Source of the DNA: Siderastrea radians
Taxonomy: Eukaryota > Cnidaria > Anthozoa > Scleractinia > Rhizangiidae
Assembly: GCA_964017195.1 (NCBI GenBank)
Contig: OZ024887.1
Coordinates: forward strand, 64,549,811 to 64,613,810
Direction: 5' to 3'
Length of the DNA stretch: 64,000 nt
Each line of letters starts with the position of its first letter. Position 1 is the first letter of the stretch. The translations under genes and the position numbers were made by a program. The notes under the pieces are model-generated. The model worked only from the letters and a program-made list of their open reading frames with translations, was not told the DNA's origin and ran no database searches. Positions 11,052 to 22,432 of this stretch are shown here, in pieces.

Positions 11052-11875
11052 CTTTTTGTCCTTGCTTTAAGCAAAGTAAGCACTGTTATGTCTATATCTG
11101 TTGACTAATCGAATCTGTTCTATAAGATACTTAGGTTTTGGTTTTAATTATTACGTCACACATGTATTGCACAAAAGAGTTTATATTGGGTGTGAATGCG
11201 GCACAAGAAAATGCACCTTTTGTAGCTGATTTAGAGAAGTGTGTTGCCTTTATACTGACAATGAGAAAGAACTTATTTTTAGAGGAGGTAGTACACATTG
11301 GAAACCAGGTCAAGTGATGTCCAATGCCTCGTTAAATACAGTGCAGCCACAGAGTGGTTATGAGTTTCTACCGGGTGATGATGTACACTGATCAGAATTA
11401 AGGTTTTAAATTTATTACGCAGTTTTTAACTTGTTCACAATCATTTAAAGTAAACAGGTATTGTGTTTGTATTTCATTTCAATAGTTAACATTCATTAAA
11501 GGGAAACAGGAACCAAACAGCAAAGCCTTCTCAAAATGAGTTGGCTGTATTCTCAATCGAGCTAGCCTTCTCCTGCAGTCATCCAACATACATGTACTCT
11601 TGAAATACTTTGAGAAGGCTAGTCAGTTAGTCAGTTACTTGAATGTCAATAATTATAACTACTTAACAGACCAAACAGGAAAACAGGTACTCAATAACAT
11701 GCCAAGACGAGTATCACTATGACATGGCTAGTGCATGAATCTCAAAGATAGAAACAAAATAACATTGCAGTATTTCAACAACAAATACACGACATGAAGT
11801 TCAGGTCTTCAGGTCTGCATCTTCAATGGAACCTAACAGATACACCCAAAATCAGTGGTTATGTTATTTTTGCAC
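11052..11875. other. Convergent intergenic region between integrase and HECT genes
   Basis: Holds the 3' flanks of both genes. An inverted pair CTAGCCTTCTC / GAGAAGGCTAG (about 11562-11621) could form a loose hairpin. No additional gene was seen. Confidence 0.4.
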
Positions 11876-13842
11876 TTATGGTCTAGCAAAAGCCTGCCCC
11901 TTGCAATACGCGAGTAGAAAAATACGCGTGAAATCTTCAGGATCTTTCATATGGTCCACTGGGAGTGTTACAACTCGACTACAAGCGGAAACAACAGGGA
12001 AACATACACTGTGCTTTGGATTTCTCTGCAAACAGTCATGATCAAACACTACTGTAATGGCAAGATCGTCACCATTAACTGGCCTGTGTTTCTGACCGGT
12101 GAGCCATCCTAGAACACCCGACGGTGTTAACACTGCGGAATGGAAGTGTCCTGGGCTCTCTTCTGCCGGGCTGTCTTCTGCCTCTGACTGGTTTGTTACA
12201 TGCAACTCCTCGTCCTGAAGTTTGTCTTGATAGTTCCAAGCCATCATTTCAGAATGACCAATCATGTTTTCATCTTCCATTTTCATTAGTAAATCTTGGA
12301 AGTTATCCATGACACCTTCCTCGATTATTCGCTTTGAGGTTCCTTCTTGCGAATACAATGGCTTCAACATCGTCACGAGGTAATTCGCGTCGACTATGTT
12401 CACATTTGTATCATTCACAAAGAGTTTCTTACACAGGTCAACGTTCCCCCTCATAGTACTTGCTAATCCAAACAGTTCTAGGCCTTTTCCAAACTCCTTG
12501 AGATATAAGGACCTTCTACTGAGGAGACTCACCATCACTGTACCAGTAATGTCATTTATGTGTTCGATATCAACGACGCCTGTGTATCCATGCTCCAAGA
12601 TGGTATCCTGATGGCCAGCGGGATCTTCTTTGATCGTTTGTAATAATAATTTCTCGCTTGGGGTGAGGGCGTCCTCTTTCAATTCATTAACATTAACCTC
12701 AGGATTGACCAGCATCTGAAAGGCATTCTCGTTTAGAAAGCGAGGAGGAGGTCCACCTTGGACGAGGCTCACTGCTACAATTTGCCCACATGTGAGAAAA
12801 AAACCATTATGAACATGTAACATGGAATCTATGGGAGCACCATTAGGAAAAAATTCCTTTCCTATTTCATGTACTGCAGTTGCTAGAAATTCTTGTGCCA
12901 TAGCACCGGTGTCAATCCCGTCTTCTCCTGCAAAGTGTACTCTCAGGATTTTTTCTGGAGAACTTTTTCTTGATTCCCTCTGCCAAATCTTCAGTTGCCT
13001 CTGGAAGGATGAACCTCTCCTGACCACAAGGAAAAATTGATCGGATTCGTCTACAGCACTGCTAAGAGACCTTAATAGATCTTCACAACTTGTAAACTGT
13101 GTTGGTTTCTCTTCGGCACACTTAAGCTCAGCTGCTGTCTTGTAACTAGTGTTCATACTTGCAACTGGTGAATCCTCTTGTATACTGGCACAGTCACTTA
13201 TTATGGGATTTAATAAACTTATGTTATCTTCTGTAACATCGAACTGGCCTGCCTCACTGTCCAATTGAGACTGTAGGATCTTTGCCAGCTCTTCGTCTCC
13301 TTCGATCTGTGATTTCATCTTCTTTCCTGGCCTCAACTGAAACTCGTCGCCTGATATATCACTATCGGCGCTGTCGCATTCTTGCTTACTTTTTTCAGCA
13401 CTTCTTATGTCTGTTGAAGAGCACAGGTAGAGGACAATTCTCTTGTAATCTTTGCCAATTTCTTCATGGTACCTTAGAAGGTTGAAAAATTCAACAGTTC
13501 CAGGCAAAAATTGGGCTTCCTTCCCATCTTCATAGACCAGCGCGTACTCTTCGTCTTCTATGTAGAGATGGCTTTGACATGCCTTCCACTTTTCAATGGC
13601 TTTTGAGCGTATTGCCTGGTACGGGGCTTTGTTAGATACCCGAAGTGCGATTCGTTTTCCCCTTACGGGTTTCAATTTCATCTCTGTCTCCTTCCATTCC
13701 AACAGACCTACTGCAATTGTTACTTCTTCTTCGTCTTTTTCTTTCTTCTTAGTACACTTTGTCTTCCATTGTTTTCCTTGTATCTTTCTGAACTGCTCAA
13801 AAGATTTCAGGGGTTTAGGTGTGTCTACCCCCGCGGGACGGT
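11876..13842 (-). CDS. HECT-domain E3 ubiquitin ligase, G2/M-phase-specific-ligase-like, 5' exon not found
   Basis: One long exon of about 655 codons. The reading starts at a splice acceptor (TTTTGCCTGCAG, complement of 13843-13854), phase 1; a TTG-initiated start is not credible, so an upstream exon supplies the ATG. Residues of roughly 35-150 form a region with IALRVSNKAPYQAI and EEYALVYEDGKEAQF, like the N-terminal part of cnidarian G2/M-ligase-like proteins. A UIM-like DEELAKILQSQLDSE follows. The HECT domain runs from about residue 300 (VHFAGEDGIDTGAM) to the C-terminus. The thioester cysteine is in VVSACSRVVTLP, about 35 residues from the end, as in active HECT enzymes. The product should accept ubiquitin from an E2 and transfer it to substrates; the substrate is unknown. 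No frame breaks. Confidence 0.85.
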
Positions 13843-14174
13843 CTGCAGGCAAAATAATAAAAAATCAGTTAATAGTTAAAGCTGGTGGAAATACTTCGTA
13901 TATAAAATAAGTTTCTGCCCTACAAATAAAATGAATGAAAAACCATTGCCGGGTTTTGGAAAAGGTCAGGCTGTAAAATGTTATATTACCACGAAACTCA
14001 TTTCTCCGAATGGGAGAACACTGTAATTGTGTTGAGAATGTCAAATTTACGAAAAAGCCTCCCCAACTTTTTGAGGCCCCCATACCCTGAATATACCTTC
14101 TGGACATCTTCATTCAGGAAACGTTTATTTTGAGTATGTAATTACGGTCTTAAACTGCCTACAAGAGAATTAAG

Positions 14175-14226
14175 TGGTCTTCTAAGACTGATAAAAATTT
14201 ACATTTTTATCAGTCTCAGAAGACCA
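14175..14226. repeat. 24-bp inverted repeat hairpin, 4-base loop
   Basis: Left arm 14175-14198 begins TGGTCTTCTAAGACTG; the right arm 14203-14226 is its reverse complement with one mismatch. Loop TTAC. It lies about 330 bp upstream of the HECT exon. It could be a transposon end or an unclassified foldback. Confidence 0.8.
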
Positions 14227-14280
14227 TTTTAATCAGTCTTCGGACATTTGTCGCCAACAGTGCTCCCTGGAATGCTTTAG

Positions 14281-14565
14281 CATCCTGGATTTTGCCACCT
14301 CCCCTATTCAGTTAAGATCAAAGAGGCATTCCATGCTGCTCGGGAACAGCTGTCACTTAATAAACAAGTCAAACACCTTAATCTTAAGGGAAGGGGGTGG
14401 CCAGGCTTGAAATCAATGAACCATTTAATGGTTCAGTTTGGTGAAGCTCATATAAAGCGGGAGAAAAGCATTAACCAACAAAAGATGAGAAACAACACAT
14501 TTTGTGCCATGGCCCACCAAATAAAAATTGGGCAAGCGTTCAAAGAGAGCAGTGAAGCCTACTGA
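14281..14565 (+). CDS. Hypothetical lysine-rich coding fragment
   Basis: Open from just after a TAG to TGA at 14563-14565. From a possible acceptor (CCCTATTCAG, ending 14311) the frame gives about 84 residues with coding-like composition, for example EAFHAAREQLSLNKQVKHL and QFGEAHIKREKSINQQ. No family was recognised. In the overlapping frame just upstream, 14263-14310 also reads openly (WNALASWILPPPLF), so this may be a frameshifted transposon protein rather than a spliced exon. Confidence 0.25.
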   Translation, partial: HPGFCHLPYSVKIKEAFHAAREQLSLNKQVKHLNLKGRGWPGLKSMNHLMVQFGEAHIKREKSINQQKMRNNTFCAMAHQIKIGQAFKESSEAY

Positions 14566-15034
14566 AGAGGCTTTCGTTACATTTAGGGGTGCCGCGCCTA
14601 TAGAGCGACTGCAATTATATTGAGCGCCCGCTAAATCACCAATTTAATGGCGCCACGATTCGTCCTCAAATTGGCAGGTTCTTAGTTGAAAAATCAAAAA
14701 CATGGCACCGTTTACAAAGTATAAAAGATGGAAATACCGTTGAAAACTGCGAAAGACATTCTCGTAACCAATGACATCTAGATGCAAATGACACATCTGC
14801 GATGAATATAGCAGTCACAACATCTGTAGCGATGATGATTTTGTTTTCTTTAATCATTGTAATGTTAACCTTGTTGCTTCGAGCAAGATGAGAAATATTA
14901 AGATTAATAAAAACGTTCACTTTATGAAAATGGAGCTTTCGGCTGTCGGACTACAGCCTTCGACGGATAAAATGGAATAAAAATGAATCTAAAATATATA
15001 CAAAATGAAGTGCGACTATGAGAAATATTCACAT
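14566..15034. other. Non-genic stretch
   Basis: No gene, RNA or repeat structure was recognised between the hypothetical fragment and the foldback element. Confidence 0.4.
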
Positions 15035-16872
15035 TTAAGGAGGCTCGCAACAGTTTTTTTGGCCTTGGAGTGTATCTTTTGAAGTCAAAATTTCGCATAG
15101 AAGATAAACTTCGATTTCCTTGATACTACACCACCTTTTCAAAATATGATCAAAGTTTATTTTCTCACTGGTTTCCTAGCAACAGCTGTCACCATAGCAA
15201 CGGTAATGGACAGCCCCTCATTTTAAATAATGTCGAATATCTCGAAAACTAGTCAGACACTTTATAACGAAACTTGAACTATTTGAACTACTCAACCTAC
15301 ACAACTTGTACGCGAAATTAGGGAAAAATCTGTAAGAGCGTTTTCACGTAAATCATGATTCATTTTTTGCGGGCTGATTCTGGTCATTCCTGCAATTGTC
15401 TCCAATATTTCAAGAAAGATAAAACTTAACACTTTCCATTTTCAGTTGAAGGATCTTTTATGATATCAAAACATTTTTAATGTTCATTGAGCTTCCTAGG
15501 TGGCTGCGATTTTAAGATATTTATATTTAAAAATTGCTAAAATGCAGTACAAATCAGCCAAAAAGTCCGTAATTTGCATAAATAGAAATATTTCTAAACT
15601 GCCCTTACAGATTTTTCTCTTAAATTGATTGACGTTAGAATAATGATTCTTTTTGATGTTCCAGCAAGTTTTTGGCTGAATAAACATTTCGTTTATTAGA
15701 TAAGAAAGCTGAATCTCGGTCAGGTTTCAGTCGTTATTAACTTTCAACGAGCAACAGTATTATTTTGTTTTTCCTGGTCTATTTCACGGTTATTCACGTG
15801 CAATGAATATTAATACACGCTGCGCTTGTGTCCTCTCCTGCATTTATAATTCCTTCTCCTAATAATAAAAAAATTTTCGTCTTCTGACCTTCTTCCTGGA
15901 GACTCTTTGTCATTATTCTTTAAATACTGACTGTCGTTTTAGCTTTTTTAATTACGTATTGCATACATGTTAACGCCCACGGTGGCATTACACTGGGGCC
16001 GAAAAATGACGAGAAACAAGCTCAGAAGACGAATACTTTTTTTATTATGAGAAGGAATTATAAATGCACGAGAGCACACAAGTGCAGCGTGTATTAATAT
16101 TCATTGCACGTGAATAACCGAGAAATAGACCAGGAAAAACGAAATAAAACTGTTGCTCGTTGAAAGTTAATAACGACTGAAATTTGACCAAGATTCAGCC
16201 TTCTTATCTAATAACGGAAATGTTTATTCAGCCTAAAACTTGCTGGAACATCAAAAAGAATTATTATTCTAACGTTAATCAATTTAAGAGAAAAATCTGT
16301 AAGGGCAGTTTAGAAATATTTCTATTTATGCAAATTACGGACTTTTTGGCTGATTTGTGCTGCATTTTAGCAGTTTTTAAATATAAATATCTTAAAATCG
16401 CAGCCACCTAGGAAGCTCAATGAACATTAAAAATGTTTTGATATCATAATAGATCCTTCAACTGAAAAGGGAAAGTGTTAAGTTTTATCTTTCTTGAAAT
16501 ATTGGAGACAATTGCAGGAATGACCAAAATCAGCCCGTAATAAATGAATCATGATTTACGTGAAAACGCTCTTACAGATTTTCCCCTAATTTCGCGTACA
16601 AGTTGTGTAGGTTGAGTAGTTCAAATAGTTCAAGTTTCGTTATAAAGTGTCTGACTAGTTTTCGAGATATTCGACATTATTTAAAATGAGGGGTTGTCCA
16701 TTACTGTTGCTATGGTGACAGCTGTTGCTAGGGAACCAGTGAGAAAATAAACTTTGATCATATTTTGAAAAGGTGGTGTAGTATCAAGGAAATCGAAGTT
16801 TATCTTCTATGCGAAATTTTGACTTCAAAAGATACACTCCAAGGCCAAAAAAACTGTTGCGAGCCTCCTTAA
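15035..16872. mobile_element. 1.8-kb foldback element bounded by TTAA
   Basis: Inverted arms of about 850 bp (15035-15886 and about 16025-16872) surround a spacer of about 138 bp. The extreme ends are TTAAGGAGGCTCGCAAC and its complement GTTGCGAGCCTCCTTAA. A TTAA at both ends matches the target duplication of piggyBac- and Kolobok-type DNA transposons, though TTAA is itself palindromic and could be part of the repeat. A short frame (MFIQPKTCWNIKK...) is present in both arms with amino-acid differences; it is a mirror image, not two genes. No transposase. Confidence 0.85.
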
Positions 16873-16925
16873 GCAATAGAAAACTTTTTCCGTGTTTGCA
16901 TAGCCTGATGTAAATACGAGAGGGC

Positions 16926-16956
<31 letters not shown>

Positions 16957-17055
16957 TCGACTTCGTCTCGGGTTTGCATAACTTTCGAGAATTCTCCCAA
17001 CCCCTCGAGTGTTTATATCAGGCAATCCAAACAGAAGAAAAAGTTTTCTATTGCT
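16872..17055. repeat. 184-bp palindromic MITE abutting the foldback
   Basis: Starts AGCAATAGAAAACTTTTTC and ends with its reverse complement. Inner arms around GGGAGAATTC...GAATTCTCCC and CCTCGA...TCTCGGGTTTGCAT continue the palindrome to the centre near 16963. It directly adjoins the right end of the 1.8-kb foldback. Confidence 0.8.
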
Positions 17056-17119
17056 TTTATAAAATAGGTAACTTTAGTCCTCTCAAAGACCGTGACGTCA
17101 CAACTGTGTTTACATACTC

Positions 17120-17150
<31 letters not shown>

Positions 17151-17178
17151 TGCGCGTAGTATCTTAGTTATTTTATAA
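17056..17178. repeat. Possible short MITE with TTATAAAATA ends
   Basis: TTATAAAATAGGTAACT near 17058 is mirrored by AGTTATTTTATAA near 17164-17177. Between them lies TGACGTCA and CAGCCAATCAGAG, a CRE-like and a CCAAT-like string that may be incidental. Confidence 0.4.
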
Positions 17179-17401
17179 TTCGTTTTCTCTCATGCTATGG
17201 ATTTTTCCCCGCGACAAACCGTGGGGTCATTAAATTCGAGATTTTGCGCACGCTGATTACAGTTGCAGTCGTTCTGTAGCTCGGAACCCTTAAAAGTAAT
17301 GAACGCCATTGAAGTGCCGCCACCAAACACGCGCGTTCTACGCTTTCTATTGCTGCCACCACAGGCGTCCCAAACTCACGATTCGAAAAATCGATCGAAT
17401 A

Positions 17402-17464
17402 AATGATTTATGTAAGCGTATGAATGATTTATGTAAGCGTATGAGTGATTTATGTAAGCGTATC
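17402..17464. repeat. 21-bp tandem repeat, three copies
   Basis: Units at 17402-17422, 17423-17443 and 17444-17464, core TGATTTATGTAAGCGTAT. The first two are identical and the third differs at two positions. Recent local duplication. Confidence 0.9.
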
Positions 17465-17951
17465 GAGTGGGACGTGACTACTTGAAGTGCGCGGTGTTGT
17501 GTTACAATATTTAGGCCGTTGGAAATTTGAGCGCTCTATAAGACTTTGTATGGAGTTTAAAATAACGTGGAATGAAAGCGCTCGACGAAATAAAATTTTA
17601 CCTTCTTTTCAATAAAATAAAGAAAATGTACTCACCTTTCTTGATTTCTGTTGTCCTTTTGGGCTATTTCATCGTTTTTGGGGGGTTTTGAGGTTTTTGT
17701 CGTAGCCTTCATAAGACGAAGTCAAGGCTGGACAGAGCCATTTCGAACGAGCCGTGCCGCGAGGCCGTTTTCTCGCCAAAATTCGAATCCGCGGCTTGAT
17801 TTTCCCTTCCGACGTAAAGAAGGAAAGTTCATTTTTCTCCTCGTCTGGTCAGCTTGGAAAAAACTCCATCTTTTCCGCTCCAATTCGAACGATTTATGCA
17901 TCACTACTGGAGCTTTCAGCTTTCCTGAGCACCTTGTTCCCGTCTGGTATA

Positions 17952-18147
17952 TTCAAGGGTTAACAGGGGTATACAAGGGTAAACAGGGGTATACGAGGGT
18001 AAACAGGGGTATACAAGGGTAAACAGGGGTATACAAGGGTATTCAAGGGTAAACAGGGGTATTCAAGGGTAAACAGGGGTATACAAGGGTAAACAGGCGT
18101 ATACAAGGGTAAACAGGGGTACACAAGGGTATTTGAAGTATACAGGG
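17952..18147 (+). repeat. G-rich minisatellite of 10/20-bp units
   Basis: About ten alternations of GGGTATACAA and GGGTAAACAG. Each 10-mer starts with three or four G and is spaced by about 7 bases. All plus frames read through as GYTRVNRG-type peptides and the minus strand as YPCLPLYTPV-type peptides, which is a property of the repeat, not a gene. Confidence 0.9.
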
Positions 18148-18411
18148 GTGTATTGCGTAGATAGCCAATGCATCCATGGCATTCTCCCATGGAGTATATA
18201 CCTCCCGTCTTTTCGACTACGGCACAGTTGGAAATCAAACTTTGCGACCACTCCAGCGTGACAACTTCGACTGACCGGACGGGTGCACAGTCAATATTTC
18301 CCACTAAAAATCTTACTCTTTCCCCACGACCCCACGGGAGAATTTTGACGCCCCTTTGTAATGTAAGACCAATCGCGTGACAGATAAAGCGAAAACAGGA
18401 AAATCGAATTC

Positions 18412-18728
18412 AAAAACCGTTTCTTTGCGCTCGGAAATTGTTTGTAATCTACTCTTCATGCAATGGATTATGGATTATTGTTTGTTTAACCCGGGCATTT
18501 ATCGGGACTTCCTGTGAAAACTGCATAAAATAGCAATTTCTAACGTTAATGCACAAAATGACAACGAGCCAGGGATTTCCATTGCGGCGTGCTAGCATCA
18601 ATAATTACAACAGGCCGACGCATTTAGCAAATAAAACATGACAAAGCATGACAATGACAACTAATGTCCATTTAAACAGAAAATAATGTAGATTACAAAC
18701 AATTTCCGAGCGCAAAGAAACGGTTTTT
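18412..18728. repeat. 317-bp MITE with perfect 41-bp terminal inverted repeats
   Basis: 18412-18452 and 18688-18728 are exact reverse complements (core TTTGCGCTCGGAAATTG). The 235-bp interior is unrelated. No target duplication is evident beside the ends. Perfect arms suggest a young copy. Confidence 0.85.
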
Positions 18729-19220
18729 CGTGCCCATCACGTTTTCCACTTCACAGGCGATTTTCGCTAGCGTGTTCTTTGCTGCTCTACTTATTTTCCC
18801 TGAGCGGAAGTAGCGTACTTGAAGGTGTTAGTGCCAGGAAAAAAAACAGCCACTTTTTCCCAGCTAGAGACAGTGTTTTAATAACAATTCTGAGCAAGCC
18901 AGGCGTTTCCGAAACGTCCCAGCCAGTAAACGACCTAATATTAAACTTTCCCAGCCAGCTCATTTGCAGCCTGTCGAGCGGGTTTTTTGTCGAGCGGCCC
19001 CGTCAGGTACTCCTGATAATTCGTGGTTTGAGATAAAAAAAATACAAAATTAAGACCTCAAACATTTTCCAATAATTTTCATCACCAAAGGTGGATCAAT
19101 AGTGTTTTACTTTTCTGTAAATAACAAGACAGCTGCTTTGAAACCTCAGCAAATTTTATTTGTAAAATTGGAACATTTTGTACACAAATGAAATACGCTT
19201 AGTTCTACCTCATCATTACT
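18729..19220. promoter_or_regulatory. Non-genic; polyadenylation signal for minus-strand exon at 19155-19160
   Basis: TTTATT at 19155-19160 is AATAAA on the minus strand, about 60 bases beyond the stop codon of the candidate terminal exon. Nothing else was recognised. Confidence 0.35.
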
Positions 19221-19313
19221 TTATTCGGCGTTCACATCAGAGATTGCGTTGGCAAGTTCGGTTTTCAATGCGTGGCTAGCTCTGCTATTCACAGGACGTA
19301 CTTCGAAGTCATC
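19221..19313 (-). CDS. Candidate terminal exon of an unidentified minus-strand gene
   Basis: A long pyrimidine tract plus CAG (complement of 19314-19325) is followed by 30 codons and a TAA. The peptide starts DDFEVRPVNSRAS and ends ISDVNAE. AATAAA lies about 60 bases downstream on the same strand. Composition and signals are those of a real last exon, but the protein is not recognised. A coding-like segment to its right (complement of about 19465-19530, ending FNGTYL before GTAAGA) may be an upstream exon, yet splicing it there would put this exon in another frame (ending MTSKYVL). The frame is therefore uncertain. Confidence 0.35.
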   Translation of the reverse strand, partial: DDFEVRPVNSRASHALKTELANAISDVNAE

Positions 19314-19530
19314 CTGAAAAAAAAAGAAATTATTGAAAAACACACCTCGAATGGTTATATCAAGTTTATCCCTACATCTTGTTTGCTACCTAGATTGTAC
19401 GTCTTTTCGTCACTTGGTGAATCGGCAGAACTAAAACCAAACCTGATCTTACAGGTAAGTCCCGTTAAATTTTTCATCTTCCTGCGTGTAATAGCTGAGC
19501 AGATCTTTCTGTATAACGGTTCTTGATTTC

Positions 19531-22331
19531 AAAAAGTGAAGATTTGATTTTGAATTTTTTCTATATAATAAAAAGAACATCTGCTATAAAACTAACGCAG
19601 TCTTTATCCAGCTAAAAATGCTATCATAAACTTCATTCGAATGATGCGATTGTTGTATACGCTTAAAGCTGGCTTTATTCAGACTTCTTTCTGACTTGCA
19701 ATGATGCGACCGTTTACGGACCTCGTTACCATCCACTTCTTAAATTCAATTCAAAACTTAAATTCAATTCAAAACCAATTCAAAACCGATGAACGGTTGG
19801 GGAAATGATTTCATGGTAAGGGCTTCAGGGGACGCTGGGTCTCCCCTTGATGCAATGCGCTCTCATCAAATCTTTCCTAAGAGCGACTAGGAAGGAGTGT
19901 GGTGTTGAGAAAAGTTTGATTTCCATCAAAATTTTGAACAACATTGTTGAATTTGTTTGGCTGAGCATACTTCATTCAAAAGGATTACCAAACGTGTTCA
20001 ACAAGTTTAAGCCAACAATGTGGAACGATGTTGTATCAAGATGGCTGATTGGTCTGGCCTCCTCGTTGAACATCGCACAAGTTGTATTCAACAGTGTTAC
20101 GTGACGTTGAATCCGTTTAACCGAGGCCTCAACACTGAGTTTTTGTTGTTGAAAGTGAATTCTCCTACAGATGGCATGCGTTTTATAAAATTGTGTTACC
20201 TGAATAATTGCGTGACTCAGAACTTGTCGAAAGGTAATATTCCAGCTAAACGCTCGAGGTTAAAGGCTTCTCGTGAAAAATACATCTTTTGCGTTTTGTT
20301 CAAGGCTAGGTTTGTTTTCACCGCTAAACTTTTTGAATAGTCAAACTGATGAACCCAGGGCAAATTCTAGAGTTTTCGTTCCTTCTTTATATGAGCTAGA
20401 ATTCAAATGCATGATCGAACTGGCATACTGTGTTTGAACTCAACGGCAAGAGCCATAACTCAACTGTTTATAGTTCCGTGTAGATTGCAATGGAAATCTC
20501 TATGGACCGGTTGTCTTGTGCATAACAGCATTTTGTGTTCATTCGTCCAACTGTGACACGAGCGTAACAAAATATATTCATAATTACGCCTTCTTTTTGC
20601 AAAAAAAATGCTATGTTATGTTCTCTAAGAATTATTTTGTTGCTTTGAGCCCTCCAATTTCCCGTCCATTTGCAATCGAGTTTTTTTAGGGCTTTCCCAT
20701 TCGTTTTGATCCGTATTATGTCCAAAACCCTCTTGAAGATTGCTGCGTACAATAATCGGTCCGGTGAACATTTTGTAAAAGCATGTAATTTTGATAGACT
20801 AGTAAACCCTTTTCCAAATATAAGCGTAGAGAATGGATTGCAATAGTCTTTAGCCATATCCCCAAGAAAACCAAGGAAAAACATAAGAACCCTTCTGTTT
20901 CCACCCCCACAGAATATCATGACCTTGAATACCCTACTACGTCAAACCTTTTGCAGAACTTAAGATGGCACCCAGGCCCCAGGCCCCACCACCAGCTTAG
21001 AGTTAATGATGCAACTCAGAAATGAAAGTTGAGTTGTTAAATTAAATAAGAAGTTTCAAACGGGCGAGGCCTCGAGTTAATGATTTATCTTTAATAAGCA
21101 TAGAAAAACCTAATTATTATCTTTTAGACGAACAAGTTACTTAGTACATTGAGCATCTGCTCAATTTGCTCGGGTGGGCTTAAATTATTTAAGTTCAAAA
21201 GTTCGTACATCCTAATCTTTGTACAGAGATCAAGTTAAGGTGACTCGATCGAAATAAATGACGCGCTCTATGCCTCTCTAAAACTCTAATGACATCATCA
21301 TATCGTACTCGATTGCCTAGAAATTTTCGTATTTTACACGCTATTTATCGAGGAATAATACGTATGTCAAAGGCCTGTGCCCGTCTAATAATATTACAAG
21401 AGAATTGAAGAGGTTTGAGGAAGGTGTGATTACGTGCGGTGCAATGGTTGCTCGTTCAAATGTGAGTGGGCAATCAGAGTGCGACAAGTAACACTGTTGC
21501 TGAGAAACAACAAGAGAAACAAACATCGAAATTGACGAAGTACATTACTCAAGAACCAAACTGCTCTTTCCTTATCCCGGAATATGGCATACCATGACGC
21601 CAAACGAGTGTCCTGAGAATTGAATGCGGCCTTCATAGCCGATCGTTATCATCACTTATCACGTTCATGACGTAACACTTAAGCTACTTAACCCCGTTTG
21701 ATACTGGGATATCTCGGTATATCGGATTTTCGCGAAGTTTCGGATTTGCAAAAACGTTTTTTTTTTCTCTTTTTAAATCCTGTTTGTCACGACTTGTGTC
21801 GTCTGTTTTTCAATTTAATATTTAATGTGTCGCGGCAAAATTCAAGAGAAATAGCGTTAGCTTACAAAGATGTCAGAATAGGTTGTATTTGTTTGTTGTG
21901 TTGTTAGGCAAGCTGTTCCGTAATTGAGTTGATTTGTTGACAGCTTCCGCTGTGCCGGATACTTGTCCAAGTTGAAGCTTTAGACGTTTGTTTGAGCAGC
22001 TTGCGATCATGTTTGTGAGTGGATGTGAACCAGTAAGATAAGAAATGATGCAAATAATAGTAGAGACGTTTGTTTTATGTAGACTGGTGTGGCCTAGGGA
22101 AAATACTGAATTTCTCAAACTTGTATTTGTTGAGACGCATACACCGTCAGACATGATCAGAAGAACTGATGTCCGATTTTGATCGCGTAATATACTTGTA
22201 TGGGGCAATATTATTCACGGTGTGGTGCAATATGGTTGCATTTGCCATTTGATGTGTAGACTATGCGCAGTCTGTCTTTCCACTCAGAGAGAGTCGAACA
22301 AAAAGAACACACAATCGAGCATGAAAAATCA
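19531..22331. other. Non-genic stretch with short repeats
   Basis: Contains a small TTAAATTCAATTCAAAAC tandem (about 19740-19785). The 150-codon minus-strand frame at 20468-20920 is the longest here; it has no domain I recognise, no splice context and a stop-limited end, so it is left as a note only. Confidence 0.4.
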
Positions 22332-22432
22332 CCTGCCGCGTGGAAATGTGACCCGCGCGTGTTGAGGCGCTAGTGCAATGGCTTGCTACACTGGGGGCTC
22401 AACACGCACGCCTCACGTTTCCATGCGGCAGG
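22332..22432. repeat. Imperfect hairpin with ~38-bp arms
   Basis: CCTGCCGCGTGGAAATGTGA...GTGTTGAGGC at left is mirrored by GCTCAACACGC...TTTCCATGCGGCAGG at right, with a loop of about 28 bases. Small foldback or MITE. Confidence 0.7.

Noticed and set aside
15496..16411. Two copies of a MFIQPKTCWNIKK frame suggesting a gene pair
   Set aside because: They are mirror images within foldback arms, with amino-acid changes and no start or splice context.
20468..20920. 150-codon minus-strand open frame
   Set aside because: No recognisable domain, no splice or polyadenylation context; length within chance for AT-rich DNA over 64 kb.
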